The translations under genes and the position numbers were made by a program. The notes beneath the pieces are model-generated. The model made no database searches, was not told where the DNA came from, and saw nothing but the letters and a program-made list of their open reading frames with translations. Positions 60,261 through 64,000 of a stretch of 64,000 bases of DNA are shown here, piece by piece. The stretch covers positions 144,126 to 208,125 of the forward strand of contig JAANYP010002816.1 in assembly GCA_020465985.1 (NCBI GenBank). The letters run 5' to 3'. Position 1 is the stretch's first letter. Each line of letters opens with the position of its first letter. This DNA is from Centrapalus pauciflorus (taxonomy: Eukaryota > Streptophyta > Magnoliopsida > Asterales > Asteraceae).

Positions 60261-60265
60261 CAACC

Positions 60266-60268
<3 letters not shown>

Positions 60269-60329
<61 letters not shown>

Positions 60330-60366
60330 ACACACACACACATGTATGTACGTACATGTGTGTGTC

Positions 60367-60403
<37 letters not shown>

Positions 60404-60495
60404 ATGTATAGATATAGATACATACATGTATGTATAGATATAGATAAATACATGTATGTATGTATATATATACATACATGCATGTATGTATATAT
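60269..60495. repeat. Compound microsatellite (TA, CA, TG, TATG)
   Basis: TA run to about 60326, then CA, GT and ATGTATGTAT units. No coding value. Confidence 0.95.
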
Positions 60496-61077
60496 AAGGA
60501 ATGACTCCTTTGAAATTCAATTCTCATCGTTTCTTTGCATACAAGGGGAAATAAAAGTAAAGAAATAGAATTTTTTTATTTCTCACTAATTGATTCTCAT
60601 TCTTAAACAAACAAGAGAATTCTTTTCAATTCCATTTCCGTATCATTATTTCCCTGTACCAAACGCACCCTCAATATCATGAGTATTTTTGAAAGAAAAA
60701 ATATGTTTCTCTCTCTCTCTCTCTCTCTCACTTTCTTTTTCATTTTTTTCATCTTTTTGTCTCCCTCATGAGATATGATTTTTTTTAAAAAATTAAAATC
60801 GCATTTTATAAAAAAAATGTATTTTTTAGTATAGAAAATTATTTTACTAGCTAAAAGTTTAACACGTTCTATATAGAAATATTATGTAATATACATCGAA
60901 TGTTATATGATCATATATATATTTTTGTAGGTTAATATCACTATTCGTAATTTATGTAGAATGTTGTGTTTCCTATACATTTCATATATTTTATATTAAA
61001 ATAAATTAACTGGTACAACAAATAACAATATTCTACAGAGAATGATATGTATGCTATATAGATACAATAATAACAAA
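60496..61077. other. AT-rich non-coding sequence
   Basis: Contains a CT run near 60710-60730 and long A/T homopolymer stretches. No gene seen. Confidence 0.5.
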
Positions 61078-61416
61078 TAAACTACTGAACGTATCCTATA
61101 TAGATTATCATGTATTTTATGTAGAGTATTGTGTATTCTATGTAGAGATACAACAAAAACGCAGCTTTTAACAAATTAATTGGAGAACGTATTTTATGTA
61201 ATTTATCATGTATTGTATGTAGAGGGTCATGTATTGTAGGTAGAAATACAAAAAAAAAATACAGCTTTAAATAAATTAACTGGAGAACATATTTTATGTA
61301 GATTATCATGTATTCTATGGAGTCGGTCATGTAAGAAATGCACCATAAACACACCTTTAACAAATTAACTAGTGAACGTTTTCAATGTAGATTATCATGT
61401 ATTCTATGTAGAGTAT
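61078..61416. repeat. Imperfect tandem repeat, about 90-100 bp unit, four copies
   Basis: A phrase like AAATTAACTGGAGAACGTAT followed by TAGATTATCATGTATTCTAT recurs at about 61078, 61170, 61272 and 61360. Units also share an A-rich segment with CAGCTTT. A fifth, weaker unit may lie near 60990. Confidence 0.75.
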
Positions 61417-62159
61417 TGTAACATCCGGCACTAGACCAAATTATCAACTATGACCTAATCAATATTTAATAACCAATTATAACCTAATCAGTGGTCATTA
61501 GCATTTTATCAAAGTCATTAACAATGTTCATAAGAAAATTCAATCCAATTAGAAACAATTTCATCGGTGCGATGAATCGGCAAATCAATAAATCCGATCG
61601 ATTTACGATATGAAGGATTAATTCTACTAAGTACATAATTAAACTATGATTAGTGACACTAATCATACACTAATACACTTACTTAACATTAATTATGCAA
61701 GACTAAAACAATTCATTAAAACAATGCATCTAAAAGTATTTATGAAATTACAAATAAAGGAAAATACAAGAATACATTTGTAAATACTTTTATACAAAAA
61801 AAAAAAAAGAAATACATGGGAAATACCCCTAGGGGCCGGCCACCTCTAGTACAAAACTAGAGGTTGACTTCATTATTTTATTACATAGACCATTACTACT
61901 TTAAACATAATCATTTTGTTTAAAAGTGCACACAACATCCTATCTTCCATGCTTTTCATCATTTCAAAGATATTTTCATCCTATTTAAATAGAGAGTTTT
62001 TGCATTCATTTTAATCACACCAAAACTCTCTTTTCTCCTCTCTTGGATCCGGCCACAAGCACAAGACACATACCACACATAATTTTCTTTCAAGTGTTCT
62101 TCATTTCAAGTGTTTTTGGGTGAAATCAGTTGCTCTAATTTAATGATCTTATTTCCACA
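61417..62159 (+). repeat. Ty3-type LTR fragment
   Basis: It begins TGTAACATCCGGCACTAG, like the other Ty3 LTRs, and later has a TATA-like TATTTAAATAG near 61982 followed by a CT-rich leader (TCTCTTTTCTCCTCTC). It seems cut off near 62159, where it meets the minus-strand element. No target duplication was found. Confidence 0.5.
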
Positions 62160-62199
62160 GAGGGTGAACCCCTTATGGAGATAATCCATTCTCTAATTT

Positions 62200-63586
62200 T
62201 GAGCAGCTTCTGTCTGTCTGAGTGAAATTATTTGTACCCCCTGTGCAGCAATAATGGACTGATAGTATTCCAACATTGATACAACAAGTTGCAGATGAGC
62301 ATCTGTCAATAGCATAAGTTGCAGACTAGCCTCAAGATCAGCAAACGAATGTGGTGCTTGTGATCTATCACTGGCAGGAATTCCAGAAGTAGAAACCTCT
62401 GGGCCCCTCTGTTCTTGGTACTGGGGACTTCCAGACGGTATTGCACACCTTCTGTTGCCATGGGAGTGGTCTTATGGATGTTGACCCTGTCATGTGTCTC
62501 TTGTGCAGATGCAGCAGTAGTGTCAGCCACAGAACCCATATGGACAACCTCTGTTGAGATGTCCACCTCCAAATTGAGGTTGGGAGTGTCCTCAGTGGGT
62601 GCCCTTTGGATATTCTGTGTAGAAGTGTTCTCCTGCACAGGGATATTTGGTTCTTGTAAGAGGGCTGAGGAGGAAGGAGCTCCTGAACCTCTTTTTCTTT
62701 TGTATAATATGATTGGGGATGTGGGTTTAACAATAGGAACAGAAGGCATTTGAGTATCATGAGGAGTGGGTTGGGGTCCAGGGGGTGAAGCAGTAATGTT
62801 AGGCTGAGCCTGCTAAGGACCCTCTCCTCTGTTTCTTGGAATGATGCCCAACATTGCAGAAGGCAATGGGGCATCCACAGTCAAAACATTCACACTTGTT
62901 TTTAGAAGACGTTTTATTGAAGGTAAAGAGTGCCTATGGGAAACATGAATCCTTTTATGTACATTGTAATTACTGCAACTTCTTGCAATAATTTCAGCCA
63001 AAAATCTAGGATACATCAAAAATTTCCCATGTTTTAGGGCATGATGCCTTAGCATACCCTGAAAAATCATATTAGAAAAATTGAACTGTTGGCCCGTTGA
63101 TAAACACACTAAGGCAGTGGCTATTTTAGATGAAAATTCTGACCAACCAGTTCTTTTTGGGCTTATACATTGCTGAATAATATGTACAAGATACTTCCAC
63201 TTAGGGGCAAAATTTGTTTTAAAGAAAGTATAAGATTCAGCAGCTCCCCTATATCCAATAGCATGAAGACCATTATGTAAGGCAGTAAGGGATAGGTCTG
63301 TTATACCTGAGGCATCTTGAAGATGCAAGTGTTGGCGTATGATCTCCTTAGTGATAGAAACGGTGTTGCCATCAATTTTGGATGTCAAAGATGTGACTCC
63401 ATTAACGATTTTAAGGGAGGCATGTTTCCAGAATTGTTCAATACGAGAGATGCAGATGGTGGGATTGATATTGAGGGCATGATGGATATGGGAACTTCAA
63501 AGGAAGTCCATCATGTCGTGGAATGGTTCAAGATCAGCGTGTTTGAGAGAGTAAGGTAGGCAGTTGTGTTCTTTGACAAACTCCAT
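62200..63586 (-). pseudogene. Env-like ORF of a third Sirevirus-type element (E)
   Basis: The start is the ATG complementary to 63584-63586 (MEFVKEHNCL). The N-terminal domain (FHDMMDFL, ISRIEQFW, FKTNFAPKWKYLVHII, YPRFLAEII) has the same layout as the env-like proteins of A, B and C. A TGA follows MMDFL, a TAG lies at 62813-62815, and a frameshift occurs near 62410. The C-terminal part is Pro/Ser/Thr-rich and then Leu/Gln-rich, ending near 62200. No gag or pol of this element is in the window. It seems truncated at its 3' end. Confidence 0.78.
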
Positions 63587-64000
63587 TGATGATTGATGGA
63601 TTAGGGTTTCAGTGATGTGCGGGAGAATTGCTCAGAGAATCGAAGAAAGGTTGTGGAAGATATTTTGCAACTGGTAGTTACAATAATACGAAACTGGAAC
63701 CTTTAAAGGTTTTGAAAATATCTAAACCCGCGCACACACTTATGGAAATTACCAGATTACCCTGCACACTTTGACAGATTAAGTGAAACAACTAACAGTC
63801 CGAGCAAATGAACTAGCAGCTTGAGAAAATACTCAAGCTGTTAGTTGAAAAGTAAGCAACTGCTAATGAAACAGTGACTCCCCCTTAATCAAGCATATGT
63901 ATAATTTTCATGGAATAAGAGAGAATAAAGAAAAACAAATTAATCCATATTAACCATGCCAATATTTGATACTAGGAAGGTGAATCTTCCTACATCAAAT
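63587..64000 (-). other. Region upstream of the env-like ORF of element E
   Basis: Non-coding. On the minus strand it holds a GGGGGAGTCAC stretch (near 63880), AGCTTGAG-like inverted words (63775-63845) and a CT-rich leader next to the ATG. No clear TATA box was found. Confidence 0.5.

Overview
This is eukaryotic DNA, almost certainly nuclear DNA of a dicot plant. It is AT-rich, has GT-AG introns, carries plant LTR retrotransposons primed by initiator-Met tRNA, and holds exon pieces of plant genes (TIC110, GINT1, FPP, IQD, CCT8). I cannot name the species. I see no intact host gene: nearly everything is transposable element sequence, much of it nested, and most reading frames are broken.

Layout. 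1-5282: the 3' part of a Sirevirus-type Copia element (A) with a long env-like ORF and its 3' LTR. It sits inside 5283-13963, a degenerate Tekay-type Ty3 chromovirus whose gag-protease block is tandemly repeated and which also holds a solo LTR (7025-8930, perfect TSD). 13964-16055: start of a Ty3 3' LTR, microsatellites and short repeats. 16056-29432: a complete 13.4 kb Copia element (B, same family as A) with LTRs, PBS, gag, protease, integrase, RT-RNase H, spacer, env-like ORF and PPT. 29459-54139: a reverse-strand Ty3-type LTR with TSD ATCTG, split by Copia element C (31295-52605, TSD GAAAG). The env-like gene of C is in turn split by a Ty3 element D (42104-49849, two 1989-bp LTRs, TSD GCAGG/GTAGG). 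A 387-bp MITE with a 9-bp TSD lies at 53512-53898.

54622-59536 is the most remarkable block. It is a Helitron-like element bounded by inverted GC-rich hairpin ends with CTAG. It carries exon fragments of five unrelated plant genes (CCT8 on the minus strand; GINT1, IQD, TIC110 and FPP on the plus strand), still with splice sites but with stops and frameshifts. 59537-62160 holds microsatellites, a microsatellite-embedded MITE, a tandem repeat and an LTR fragment. 62200-64000 is the env-like region of another Sirevirus-type element on the minus strand.

How the parts relate. Each Copia element follows the plan LTR - PBS - gag - protease - integrase - RT/RNase H - spacer - env-like ORF - PPT - LTR. 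The env-like ORF always starts far downstream of pol. In A and B it is preceded by a splice-acceptor-like site; in C it is preceded by a TATA box and an iterated MYB-like motif. Other non-coding signals that repeat between copies are a small hairpin iteron with a compensatory base pair change, an inverted repeat that brackets the PPT/LTR junction, and dense arrays of a TTCGAATCTG-like word shared by Copia and Ty3 families.
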